A DNA stretch of 39,124 nucleotides from JBIKVP01 sp044356745 (GTDB lineage: Bacteria; Pseudomonadota; Alphaproteobacteria; Rhizobiales; Beijerinckiaceae). A program made the translations under genes and the position numbers. The notes under the pieces are model-generated. The model worked only from the letters and a program-made list of their open reading frames with translations, made no database searches and was not told the origin of the DNA. Positions 23,759-33,200 of the stretch are shown here, piece by piece. The stretch spans positions 1 to 39,124 of the forward strand of contig JBIKVP010000013.1 in the NCBI GenBank assembly GCA_044356745.1. Reading direction: 5' to 3'. Each line of letters starts with the position of its first letter. Position 1 is the first letter of the stretch.

Positions 23759-24799
23759 ATGGCAATGGAACGCTCACGCCGTGTTTTTTCAGGGATGCAG
23801 CCCACGGGAAACCTGCATTTAGGGAATTATCTTGGTGCAATGACTGCGTGGATTGATCTGCAAAAGAGTGTCGAATGTCTTTATTGCGTGGTAGACCTTC
23901 ATGCGATTACCGTCTGGCAAGACCCTACTGAACTTAAAGACGCGATTCGCGGCGTCACTGCGGCTTATATTGCGTGCGGCCTTGATCCTGAAAAAAGTAT
24001 TTTGTTTAATCAAAGCCAAGTGTCTGGTCATGCTGAACTGGGTTGGATTTTTAATTGTGTGGCGCGGCTGGGTTGGCTCAACCGCATGACGCAATTCAAA
24101 GAAAAAGCAGGTAAAGACAAGGAAAAAGCGTCAGCTGGTCTTTATGTTTATCCAAATCTCATGGCTGCTGATATTTTGCTCTATCACGCGACACACGTTC
24201 CAGTGGGCGAAGATCAAAAACAGCACCTAGAGCTCACGCGTGATATTGCCAGTAAATTCAATAATGATTTTGCAGCCTCTATTGGCTCACAGGGTTTTAA
24301 GGATGGTTATTTCACGCTACCTGATCCGCTCATTCAAGGGCCGGCGACGCGTGTCATGAGTTTGCGTGACGGCACAAAAAAGATGTCAAAATCTGATCCC
24401 TCTGATTATTCGCGCATTAATCTCACGGATAACGCGGATATGATTTCGCAAAAAATCCGCAAAGCAACCACTGATCCGCTTCCTCTCCCCTCCGAAGAAG
24501 AAGGATTAAAAGATCGCCCTGAAGCTGATAATCTCGTCGGTATTTATGCAGCTCTCACTCGAAATACAAAAGCCTCTGTGCTTGGCACATTTGGCGGAGG
24601 CACGTTTTCAACGTTTAAACAAGCGCTTACAGATACTCTCGTTTCGACAATCGACCCGATTGCAGCACAGATCACGCGCCTGAAATCAGACCCTGCCATG
24701 ATTGATCAAGTACTTACTAAGGGTGCTGATCGCGCACGCGTTTTGGCCGATCAAACCCTCAAAGAGGTCAAAGACATTTTGGGGTTTGTTCGCGCTTGA
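23759..24799 (+). CDS. trpS: Tryptophanyl-tRNA synthetase
   Basis: This 346-aa class I synthetase has FSGMQPTGNLHLGNYLGA with the HIGH-like HLGN near residue 19, VDLHAITVWQDP, the tryptophan pocket VPVGEDQKQHLELTRD and the KMSKS loop near 207 (KKMSKSDPSD). The last 25 residues form the usual anticodon-side helix. I take ATG 23759; the frame is open back to a GTG at 23717, but AAGGC lies well spaced before 23759. It stands alone with tRNA-Leu 76 bp downstream. Confidence 0.95.
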   Translation: MAMERSRRVFSGMQPTGNLHLGNYLGAMTAWIDLQKSVECLYCVVDLHAITVWQDPTELKDAIRGVTAAYIACGLDPEKSILFNQSQVSGHAELGWIFNCVARLGWLNRMTQFKEKAGKDKEKASAGLYVYPNLMAADILLYHATHVPVGEDQKQHLELTRDIASKFNNDFAASIGSQGFKDGYFTLPDPLIQGPATRVMSLRDGTKKMSKSDPSDYSRINLTDNADMISQKIRKATTDPLPLPSEEEGLKDRPEADNLVGIYAALTRNTKASVLGTFGGGTFSTFKQALTDTLVSTIDPIAAQITRLKSDPAMIDQVLTKGADRARVLADQTLKEVKDILGFVRA

Positions 24800-24874
24800 G
24801 GATAAAGCAAAATACGTTTGAACACCCATAAATCACATTGACGCGCTAGACGCATCGTCTTAAGTGAAGATCAA

Positions 24875-24961
24875 GCCCAGATGGCGGAATTGGTAGACGC
24901 ACTAGCTTCAGGTGCTAGCGCTCGCAAGGGCGTGGAGGTTCGAGTCCTCTTCTGGGCACCA
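24875..24961 (+). tRNA. tRNA-Leu (anticodon CAG)
   Basis: This 87-nt gene has the long variable arm of a class II tRNA. The acceptor GCCCAGA pairs with TCTGGGC, the D arm has TGGCGGAATTGGTAGACGCA, the anticodon stem CTAGC/GCTAG has loop TTCAGGT with CAG, and the T arm has GGTTCGAGTCC. The 3' CCA is encoded at 24959-24961. Confidence 0.96.
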
Positions 24962-25177
24962 TTGATCCACTAACATTTTAAAAGTAAAGAGTTATTTTTA
25001 TCATTCTCCGCACCTTTTAGAATGGTTTGGAGCTGTTTATTCAATCTCGCTACTTTGTGAGCGGTTTGCATCTATTTTTTCAGAAAAGGTTAGTGCAATC
25101 TTTGTGCAAAAATTATGTTTTGGAAATTGATGTGTTGTCTTATAGTGCGTTTCCTATTCAACCATTAATGAGCTGAA

Positions 25178-26491
25178 ATGCTAACGACTGAACTAATAAT
25201 TATTTTTGTACTTCTGCTACTCAATGCGTTTTTTGCGCTCTCAGAAATGGCAATTGTTTCCTCCAGCAAACCGATGCTACGCCAAATGGCAAAACAGGGG
25301 AATAAACGTGCCGCCGCAGCCTTGAAATTAGCAGAAGATTCAGGCCGATTTCTTTCAACGGTGCAAGTTGGTATCACTTTAGTTGGTACACTTGCTGGCG
25401 CTTATGGCGGGGCAGAGATTGCTGATAAATTAGCACCTGGATTTAATGAAATTGGCTTTATCAATCCGAATGGTGAGATTTTCGCTGTTGTGCTCGTGGT
25501 TGTCTGCATTACCTATCTATCTGTTGTTATTGGAGAGTTAATTCCAAAGCAATTCGCGCTTTCCAAACCAGAAGCACTTGCCATGTGGATCGCTCGACCC
25601 ATGTCGCTTTTATCAAATGCCTGTACACCCGTTGTTGCAGCTTTAGAAGGCTCGGCTAATTTATTCTTTAAAATCTTTGGTATCCAGCGCGAAGCGGAAA
25701 AGGTGACTGAAGCGGAAGTTAGGGCAATGCTTGCTGAGGGCGCGGCCAGTGGTGCGATTGAAGCAAAAGAACATGATATGCTTCAACGGATCATTCGTTT
25801 GGGTGACCGTGATGTCAAATCGATTATGACACACCGTGTCGATTTAACCTTTATTGATGTCAAAGATAGCTTAGAGACAATCCGCAAAAAAGTTAGTGAG
25901 TCAGGGCATTCGCGTTATCCTGTCATTGATGGGGATGTCACGGAAATCATGGGGATTGTACAGGCGAAAGAGTTACTGGATGAGGCACTGAACTTTTCTG
26001 ATAGCTTGCATTTACACAATCATATTCGAGAAGTACCCATGCTTCCGGAAAATTCAAAATGCCTTAATGCGCTTGATATATTTAAGAATTCTCCCATTCA
26101 CATTGCTGTTGTCGTTGATGAATACGGGGCTGCATCAGGCATTGTGACGGCAGCTGATCTTCTTGAAGCTATTGTGGGTATCATGCCTTCAAATTATGAT
26201 GCCGATGATCAGCCGCTTATTACACAGCGTGACGATGGCTCATGGCTGGTGGATGGCACTGCCCCAATCGATGAAATTCATTTGGTGATTGGATTAGAAG
26301 AGATTGATGCAGATGCTGATTTTAATACGATTGCGGGTTTCATGCTCTACTCCATGGGACGAAAGCCTGATGTCGGCGAATATATTGAGTGTTTTGGCTA
26401 TCGTTTCGAAGTCGTTGATTTGGACGGGCCCAGAATTGATAAAATCTTGATTGCCCCCATTCACATTCATCCGTCAGAAGAAGCAAACTAG
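25178..26491 (+). CDS. CNNM/CorC-type membrane protein (DUF21 + CBS pair + CorC_HlyC)
   Basis: This 437-aa protein of the hemolysin/CorC/CNNM family probably exports Mg2+ or Na+-coupled divalent cations. The DUF21 domain (residues 1-190) has four membrane segments, starting LIIIFVLLLLNAFFALSEMAI and containing VGITLVGTLAGAYGGAE. Two CBS domains follow (about 200-330; HRVDLTFIDVKDSLETIRK and VVVDEYGAASGIVTAADLLEAIVG), then the CorC_HlyC domain (about 345-430) with FNTIAGFMLY and DVGEYIECFGYRFEVVDLDG. It is a stand-alone gene, not the short CorC that normally follows phoH. The start ATG has a weak GAGCTGAA before it. Confidence 0.9.
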   Translation: MLTTELIIIFVLLLLNAFFALSEMAIVSSSKPMLRQMAKQGNKRAAAALKLAEDSGRFLSTVQVGITLVGTLAGAYGGAEIADKLAPGFNEIGFINPNGEIFAVVLVVVCITYLSVVIGELIPKQFALSKPEALAMWIARPMSLLSNACTPVVAALEGSANLFFKIFGIQREAEKVTEAEVRAMLAEGAASGAIEAKEHDMLQRIIRLGDRDVKSIMTHRVDLTFIDVKDSLETIRKKVSESGHSRYPVIDGDVTEIMGIVQAKELLDEALNFSDSLHLHNHIREVPMLPENSKCLNALDIFKNSPIHIAVVVDEYGAASGIVTAADLLEAIVGIMPSNYDADDQPLITQRDDGSWLVDGTAPIDEIHLVIGLEEIDADADFNTIAGFMLYSMGRKPDVGEYIECFGYRFEVVDLDGPRIDKILIAPIHIHPSEEAN

Positions 26492-27029
26492 ATTTTTGGC
26501 AAAGCTTTTTTAAATTACCACGCCATCCATTTGATTTGCGTTCATTTTTCTTGTCAATTTCAAGCACAAGTTTCAGTCCACTCACCCAGTGCGCTACTTT
26601 TAAGAGAGGTAGCGCTATTTACCATTCATCTCTGTGGATAACTTTGGGCTGTGATCTTTAAAGGCTTAACTTGCCCCTTGTCATAACCAAACAAATCAGC
26701 TGACAATAACAAACTATTTTTAACTGCCTTTAAGTCCTTCATACCAAATAAGAAGCGACATTTTATTTCTATTTTGATAAAGTAAAAAGTATTACGTCTA
26801 GCGTCTGCTGCCATTTATTCGAATGGTCAGTATCCACACTCGATATTGAAGAGGAGGATGGTCGCGTAAACTGTCAGCGTTTCCTATCCGCATGGAAACG
26901 TGGCTTTTGAGCAGACGCGTAATCAAGATGCGTTGTTTGTCTTTATAAAGTTTTTCTTTTCTGATCAGGTCGCTCGACCCACCTCCTCTCTCAGATGCAA
27001 GACAATAATAATAACAGGAGGATATCCCC
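26492..27029. other. AT-rich intergenic region between the CNNM gene and the MHS transporter
   Basis: No gene is visible in these 538 bases. A hairpin lies at 26591-26615 (GCGCTAC/GTAGCGC, 11-nt loop), possibly the end of the CNNM transcript. TGTGGATAA at 26633-26641 is a perfect DnaA box on the minus strand. Close to the transporter, GGTCG-CT-CGACC (26968-26979) is a perfect short palindrome. The transporter ribosome site is ACAGGAGGATATCCCC. Confidence 0.45.
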
Positions 27030-28793
27030 ATGGCTCAAGCCCCTACAATGCCAGTTCCCGACAAACAAACGAAACCCATGACGAAAGAAGAGAAAAAAGT
27101 CATTCTCGCCTCATCTCTGGGAACCGTTTTTGAATGGTATGATTTTTATCTTTATGGCTCGCTTGCCGCGATTATCGGCGCGCAATTTTTCAGTGCTTAT
27201 CCCGAAGCAACCCGTAATATTTTCGCCCTGCTCGCTTTTGCCGCAGGGTTTCTTGTTCGTCCCTTTGGTGCGCTCGTCTTTGGTCGTCTTGGCGATATGG
27301 TTGGGCGTAAATACACCTTTCTCATCACGATTGTGATCATGGGTGTTTCAACGTTTGTTGTGGGCTTGCTGCCCAGTTATGAAACCATTGGCATTATGGC
27401 GCCGATTTTGCTCATCGGACTGCGCATGTTGCAAGGTCTCGCTTTGGGGGGTGAATATGGCGGCGCGGCGGTTTATGTCGCGGAGCATTCACCGCACGGG
27501 CGACGTGGCTTTTACACGGGCTTTATTCAAACAACGGCGACGCTTGGCCTGCTGTTGTCACTGCTCGTGATTATGTTCACACAGATTTATGTCAATGCGA
27601 ACTATCCTGATGTCGTGGTTGCGGCTGCCGATGGCACAACGACAACCATCAAAGCGTTTAATGCTTGGGGCTGGCGTATTCCCTTCCTGCTTTCAATCGT
27701 TCTGCTCGGTATTTCAGTTTACATCCGCTTGCAGATGCAGGAATCTCCCGCTTTCAAAAAAATGAAGGAAGAAGGCACGCACTCAAAAGCACCGCTTTCT
27801 GAAGCATTTGGTCAATGGAAAAACGCTAAGATTGCATTGCTTGCTTTGCTTGGTCTTGTCGCTGGACAAGCTGTTGTGTGGTACACAGGACAATTCTACG
27901 CCCTGTTCTTCTTGCAATCGATCCTGAAAGTCGATTCCTTCACCGCTAACGTGATGGTGGCTTGGTCTCTCGTCATCGGAACAGGGGGCTTCCTGTTCTT
28001 TGGTGCGTTGTCTGATAAAATCGGACGCAAACCTGTTATTCTTGCAGGCTGTCTGATTGCGGCACTCACTTACTTCCCGCTCTTTAAAATGTTGACGGCA
28101 ACCGCTAATCCTACCCTTCACGCCGCACAACAGAACACCGTGGTGAACGTGAAGGCTGATCCAGCAAACTGCTCGTTCCAATTTAATCCGGTTGGAACGG
28201 CTAAGTTCACGAATACGTGTGACATTGCCAAAGCATTGCTCGCACGCAGTGCCGTGAATTATAATCTCGAACCTCAGCCAGCGGGTACGCAAGCAACAGT
28301 GGTTGTTGCTGGAGCTGAGTTTCCTGTTGGCACACCCACTTTTGCTAAAGATGTGGGTGCAGCGCTCACAAAGGCAGGGTATCCAAGCTTGGATAACCCA
28401 ACCGTTGTGAAAATTGCCATTGAGCCGAAAGACGGCTTAGGCAACTTCGTCAAGCTGTTTGATATCTTTACGCCTCAACGCCTGACGATCATCGGTATTC
28501 TGACGATCTTCGTGCTGTATGTCACGATGGTGTACGGCCCGATTGCCGCGGCACTGGTGGAGCTATTCCCCACCCGTATTCGCTACACATCGATGTCACT
28601 CCCTTATCACATTGGGAATGGCTGGTTTGGGGGTCTTATGCCCGCGACAGCGTTTGCGATGGTGGCACAGACGGGGGATATTTATTATGGTCTGTGGTAT
28701 CCAATTATCATCGCACTGATGACTGTGGTGATTGGCTTGCTCTTCGTGCCTGAAACGAAAGATCGCGATATTTTCACCTATGACAACAAATAA
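27030..28793 (+). CDS. MHS-family (metabolite:H+ symporter) MFS transporter with a large Cys-containing loop
   Basis: This 587-aa, 12-helix transporter belongs to the KgtP/ProP/ShiA-like group. It shows SSLGTVFEWYDFYLYG (29-44), FGRLGDMVGRKYTF, LQGLALGGEYGGAAVYVAEHSP and, in the second half, FGALSDKIGRKPVILAG. Substrates of the group include organic acids and betaine; the real one is unknown. It is longer than usual (about 430-460) because of an insertion of about 115 residues at roughly 355-470 after helix 9, predicted to lie outside the membrane, containing two cysteines (PANCSF and TNTCDI). A strong GGAGG precedes ATG 27030. It ends in a terminator at 28830 and stands alone. Confidence 0.88.
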   Translation: MAQAPTMPVPDKQTKPMTKEEKKVILASSLGTVFEWYDFYLYGSLAAIIGAQFFSAYPEATRNIFALLAFAAGFLVRPFGALVFGRLGDMVGRKYTFLITIVIMGVSTFVVGLLPSYETIGIMAPILLIGLRMLQGLALGGEYGGAAVYVAEHSPHGRRGFYTGFIQTTATLGLLLSLLVIMFTQIYVNANYPDVVVAAADGTTTTIKAFNAWGWRIPFLLSIVLLGISVYIRLQMQESPAFKKMKEEGTHSKAPLSEAFGQWKNAKIALLALLGLVAGQAVVWYTGQFYALFFLQSILKVDSFTANVMVAWSLVIGTGGFLFFGALSDKIGRKPVILAGCLIAALTYFPLFKMLTATANPTLHAAQQNTVVNVKADPANCSFQFNPVGTAKFTNTCDIAKALLARSAVNYNLEPQPAGTQATVVVAGAEFPVGTPTFAKDVGAALTKAGYPSLDNPTVVKIAIEPKDGLGNFVKLFDIFTPQRLTIIGILTIFVLYVTMVYGPIAAALVELFPTRIRYTSMSLPYHIGNGWFGGLMPATAFAMVAQTGDIYYGLWYPIIIALMTVVIGLLFVPETKDRDIFTYDNK

Positions 28794-28828
28794 GGATATG
28801 CACACATAAACATGTCTTTATGCTTCTT

Positions 28829-28860
28829 AAACCCCCCGCTTGTTTGAGCGGGGGTTTTTT
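28829..28860 (+). terminator. Rho-independent terminator after the MHS transporter
   Basis: A GC-rich hairpin (AACCCCCCGCT paired with AGCGGGGGTT, loop TGTTTG) is followed by a run of T's. Confidence 0.9.
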
Positions 28861-28908
28861 CATTTGAAACTTACACTTGATGCGCGTAATTCAAAGGCAG
28901 AGGATGAC

Positions 28909-29715
28909 ATGAGCGGATTAGACACAGAGATCATCGCCCTGCTGATCGGAATTGCGGTCATTGCGGGTTTTGTTGATGCCATTGCAGGTGGCGGTGGATT
29001 GTTGACACTCCCCGCCATGCTGCTTTCAGGGCTTGATCCTGTTTCAGCGCTTGCAACCAATAAAATTCAAGCCTCATTTGGCTCTGGCTCAGCCACACTT
29101 GCTTTTATCAGAGCAGGACGCATTGAATGGCGAATGATCTGGCCTTTAGCGATTGCGTCTTTTCTAGGCGCTGCGCTGGGTACGGCGGTTGTGATGCGTG
29201 TGCCGACCCCGTTTTTACAACTGATTATGCCGATTTTATTGGTTGTGATGGCGTTGTATTTCGCATTTTCACCCTCCCTTAAAAATGAAGATGCTCAAGC
29301 ACGCATGACACCCCTTGCTTTCGCCTTTGCCGCCGCCGCTCCCATTGGTTTTTATGACGGGATTTTTGGCCCTGGCACAGGCTCTTTTTTCATGCTCGCG
29401 TTTATCAGCTTGCTTGGATTTGGCATTGTGCGTGCCACGGCGCATACAAAGCTTTTGAATTTCACGAGTAATATTGCAAGTTTCGGCATGTTTGCGCTTT
29501 CTGGGCAGGTCATTTGGGCGCTTGGATTGATGATGGGGGCGGGACAGTTTATCGGCGGACAGCTTGGTGCGCGCATGGCGATGCGTCATGGTGCGCGGAT
29601 TATTCGCCCCCTTCTCGTTATCATGTGTACGGGCATGGCGATCCGTTTGATGTGGAGTGCAGAAAGTCCGCTTCGCGTTATGCTGACAACGTTTTTTACG
29701 TCGCTGATGCATTGA
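28909..29715 (+). CDS. TauE/SafE-family membrane exporter
   Basis: This 268-aa protein has about eight hydrophobic helices and the TauE/SafE hallmarks VDAIAGGGGLLTLPAML (about 19-35), ALATNKIQASFGSGSATLAF and FYDGIFGPGTGSFFMLAF, with AHTKLLNFTSNIAS in the second half. Members export sulfite, sulfoacetate or related anions. A link with the ssu system 7 kb away is possible but speculative. ATG 28909 follows AGAGGA; the open frame upstream crosses the terminator hairpin and is rejected. It is followed by rpsT after 92 bp. Confidence 0.88.
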   Translation: MSGLDTEIIALLIGIAVIAGFVDAIAGGGGLLTLPAMLLSGLDPVSALATNKIQASFGSGSATLAFIRAGRIEWRMIWPLAIASFLGAALGTAVVMRVPTPFLQLIMPILLVVMALYFAFSPSLKNEDAQARMTPLAFAFAAAAPIGFYDGIFGPGTGSFFMLAFISLLGFGIVRATAHTKLLNFTSNIASFGMFALSGQVIWALGLMMGAGQFIGGQLGARMAMRHGARIIRPLLVIMCTGMAIRLMWSAESPLRVMLTTFFTSLMH

Positions 29716-29758
29716 CGCGATGGCAGATCGCGCTTATAAGCAGTTTCCAGTTTTAAAG

Positions 29759-29790
29759 GGCAAGCTTGATCAAGCATAATTTTGCTTGCC
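29759..29790 (+). promoter_or_regulatory. Hairpin in the rpsT leader
   Basis: GGCAAGC (29759-29765) and GCTTGCC (29784-29790) can pair around an 18-nt loop that contains an inner GATC palindrome, seven bases upstream of the GAGGG ribosome site. A leader hairpin could serve S20 autoregulation, but this is not shown. Confidence 0.35.
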
Positions 29791-29807
29791 TACTCATGAG
29801 GGTTATT

Positions 29808-30074
29808 ATGGCGAATACAACATCAGCCAAAAAGATGGTGCGTAAAATCGCCCGTCGTACAGAAGTAAACAAAAGCCGCCGCAGCATGATGCGCACTTAC
29901 ATTCGCAAGGTCGAAGAAGCAATTGCAAAGGGTGCTGCTCAAGAGGCGCTTGAAGCCATGAAAATGGCCGAACCAGTCATGATGCGCGCAGCACAAAAAG
30001 GCGTGATCGACAAAAATACGGCATCGCGTAAAGTGTCACGCCTTGTGCATCAAATTCGGGCACTCGCTGCGTAA
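29808..30074 (+). CDS. rpsT: 30S ribosomal protein S20
   Basis: This 88-aa, very basic, helical ribosomal protein begins MANTTSAKKMVRKIARRTEVNKSRRS and contains MMRTYIRKVEEAIAKGA and DKNTASRKVSRLVHQIRALA, as in S20. It binds 16S rRNA early in 30S assembly. The frame is open further upstream, but ATG 29808 gives the family start. It follows a GAGGG site and a leader hairpin, and ends in a terminator. In many Rhizobiales rpsT lies next to dnaA; here dnaA is 11 kb away. Confidence 0.96.
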   Translation: MANTTSAKKMVRKIARRTEVNKSRRSMMRTYIRKVEEAIAKGAAQEALEAMKMAEPVMMRAAQKGVIDKNTASRKVSRLVHQIRALAA

Positions 30075-30122
30075 GCTCTTTAATTGAGTGCACGTGCCTA
30101 TACTGCGTGCAGCGATTGCGTT

Positions 30123-30146
30123 AAGCCCGACATTGTCGGGCTTTTT
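30123..30146 (+). terminator. Rho-independent terminator after rpsT
   Basis: AAGCCCGAC-ATT-GTCGGGCTT is a perfect 9-bp hairpin with a 3-nt loop followed by a T run. Confidence 0.93.
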
Positions 30147-30160
30147 TGTGTTTAGATAAC

Positions 30161-30251
30161 GTCATGGCAAGGCCTGTCCTTGCCATCCACGCCTTGAGAA
30201 CCATCAAAGGGTTTAAAGTCGTGGATGCCAAGACCAAGTCTTGGCATGACG
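30161..30251. repeat. Interspersed palindromic repeat, type B (second copy)
   Basis: The unit starts GTCATGGCAAGGCC and ends CTTGGCATGACG, with internal CATCCACGCCTTGAGAACC matched by GTCGTGGATGCC. It can fold into a long hairpin and shares sequence and plan with 14275-14431. It sits between the rpsT terminator and valS, and lies in an open frame continuous with valS, which makes a false long valS start possible. Confidence 0.8.
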
Positions 30252-30286
30252 CGTCGTTGATCATTCAGCTAGACGTGGAAATCCCC

Positions 30287-33200
30287 ATGCCCATCGATAA
30301 AACCTTTGAACCTGCCAATGTTGAAGCCCGTATTCATGAGAAATGGGAGAAAGCTGAGGCGTTTAAGGCCAAGCCTGATCCCAACAAAGAAGCGTTTTCC
30401 ATTGTGATTCCGCCCCCCAATGTCACGGGATCACTGCACATGGGGCACGCGCTGAATAACACGTTGCAAGATATTCTGTGCCGCTTTGAGCGCATGCGCG
30501 GCAAGGATGTGCTCTGGCAAGTGGGTACGGATCATGCGGGTATCGCCACACAAATGGTTGTAGAGCGCAAGCTTGCCGAGAAAGGCGAAGATCGTCGTGA
30601 CTTAGGGCGTGAGGAATTTCTCAAACGCGTGTGGGACTGGAAAGAGGAATCGGGTGGCACGATTATCGCTCAGCTTAAGCGCTTAGGAGCTTCGTGCGAC
30701 TGGTCACGCGAAAAGTTCACTATGGGGGAAAAGGGCACTCCCGATGATCAAATGGTCAAGGCTGTTACAAAAGTATTTGTTGAACTTTATAACACGCTTG
30801 AAGATGGCACTAAAAGAACAAGTGCAGATCAAAAAGGGCTGATTTACCGCGACAAGCGCCTCGTGAACTGGGATCCGCATTTTCAAACCGCGATTTCTGA
30901 TCTGGAAGTGTTGCAGGTTGAAAAGCGGGGGAGTTTTAAGTGGGAAAAAGGGGCGAAGAACGAAGCGGGTGAAGAGGTAGCCTTTGATGCTCAAGCGCTA
31001 GAAAAAGTGCTCAAAAAAGACCCGCACGGGCACATGTATTATATCAATTACCCGCTCGAAGGCGTGGTTTATAATCCCGATGATGCTTCAACGTTCATCA
31101 CCGTTGCCACCACCCGTCCTGAAACGCTGCTCGGTGACACTGCTGTCGCGGTGCATCCCGAAAATGAAAAGTATAAGCATCTCATTGGTAAAAAAGTTGT
31201 GTTGCCGTTGATAAGAGTTGAATTGAGAAATGCTATTCCCATCGTCGGCGATGACTATGCTGATCCCGAAAAAGGCACAGGCGCGGTCAAAATCACCCCT
31301 GCCCATGATTTTAATGACTTTGAGGTGGGAAAGAGGCACTTCGTTGAAACAGAAAATATTTTTACTAAAGACATGAGAATTGTGTCTTCTCATTTTGATG
31401 AGCATGCATCCCAAAAAAAAGGAGAGCATCCAGAATATCGAACAGTTGTACCTGATCAGACGCTCGGAAGAGCGCCAAGCGATTGGATACCAAGTCTTTT
31501 TAAAGGATTAAATAGATACATTGCGCGTCAAGTGATTGTCGAGAAGTTGGTTTCAGCAAATTATCTTACCAAAATTGAACCCACAACACACATGGTGCCA
31601 CACGGTGATCGCTCAGGAGTAGCGATTGAACCGTACTTAACCGACCAATGGTATGTAAACGTCAAGCCGCTCGCTGAAAAAGCAATGGAGGCTGCGCGCT
31701 CTGGTAAAACGAAATTTGTGCCGCAAAACTGGGAAAAGACATATTTTCAATGGCTGGAAAACATTGAGCCGTGGTGCATCTCGCGCCAACTGTGGTGGGG
31801 ACATCAAGTGCCCGTGTGGTACTTAAATAATAACAAGTTTTTTGTAGCCAATAGCCGTTCTGAAGCAGTAAAACTCGCTCTGCATTATTTGGAATGTAAA
31901 ATCAGCGAAAAAAGAGAATTTTATAAGGATAAAATTGCAAAAGGTAAAACCCCTATAGAACTCAAAGAGTACGAACTTTCTTATCAATCTCTTAAAGATA
32001 ATGAAAATTCTCAGGTTCTAAGACGTGATGAAGACGTCCTCGACACATGGTTCTCCTCTGCCCTATGGCCGTTTTCAACGATGGGCTGGCCTGAGGAGAC
32101 CGACGAGCTAAAGCGCTATTACCCAACCAGTGTGCTGATTACAGGGTTTGACATCATCTTTTTCTGGGTCGCCCGCATGATGATGATGGGCATGCACTTT
32201 ATGAAAGACGATCAGGGTGAAGGGATTGTGCCGTTCAAGGATGTGTATATCCATGCGCTCGTGCGTGATGCCACGGGCGCGAAAATGTCCAAATCCAAGG
32301 GCAATGTTATTGATCCGCTCCAACTCATTGATCAATATGGCGCGGATGCGCTGCGCTTCACCTTAGCTGCAATGGCGGCGCAAGGGCGCGATATTAAGTT
32401 GTCCCTTCAGCGCGTTGAAGGCTATCGCAACTTTGCCACCAAGCTCTGGAACGCCGCCCGTTTTGCCGAGATGAATGGGTGTGGGCGTGTGGATGCATTT
32501 GATCCATCACAGGTTAAAGAGACCCTCAACCAATGGGCGCTGCATGAATGTGCGGTCGCGATCAAAGACATCACCGCGTTTTTAGAGGGCTATCGCTTTA
32601 ATGATGCGGCAAACCGCGCCTATCGCTTTGTATGGAATGTGTTTTGCGATTGGTATCTGGAATTGGCCAAGCCCGTTCTGCAAGGTGAAGAGGGTACGGC
32701 AAAAGAGGAAACCCGCGCGACGATTGATTATCTGATTGATCAAATTTGCAAATTGCTGCACCCCTTTATGCCGTTTTTAACAGAGGAATTGTGGGAAATT
32801 CGCGGCTCTGGAGGTGACAAAGAAGCCCTGCTCACCCTCTCGCCGTGGCCTAACCTCTCTCATCTTGAAAATCCACAAGCTGAAGCAGAAATCGGCTGGG
32901 TGGTTGATGTGATCAGCGAAATCCGCTCAGCGCGTTCAGAAACAAACGTTCCTGCTGCAACCCTTGTGCCACTTGTGCTTGTCAATGCGCCCCGTGATGC
33001 GCAAGCACGGGCGATGCGTTGGGCAGACATGCTCAAGCGTCTAGCACGCCTGTCCGACATCAGCTTGAGCGATACGCCCCCCGCACAAGCCATACAGCTT
33101 CAGGTGCGCGGGGTGACGCTTGCCCTACCGCTCGCGGGTGTGATTGATCTTGATGCGGAGCGTGCACGTTTGGAAAAAGAACAAACGAAGGCACGCAACG

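Noticed and set aside
30146..30286. TTG start for valS
   Set aside because: It reads through the type B palindromic repeat; family start is at ATG 30287.
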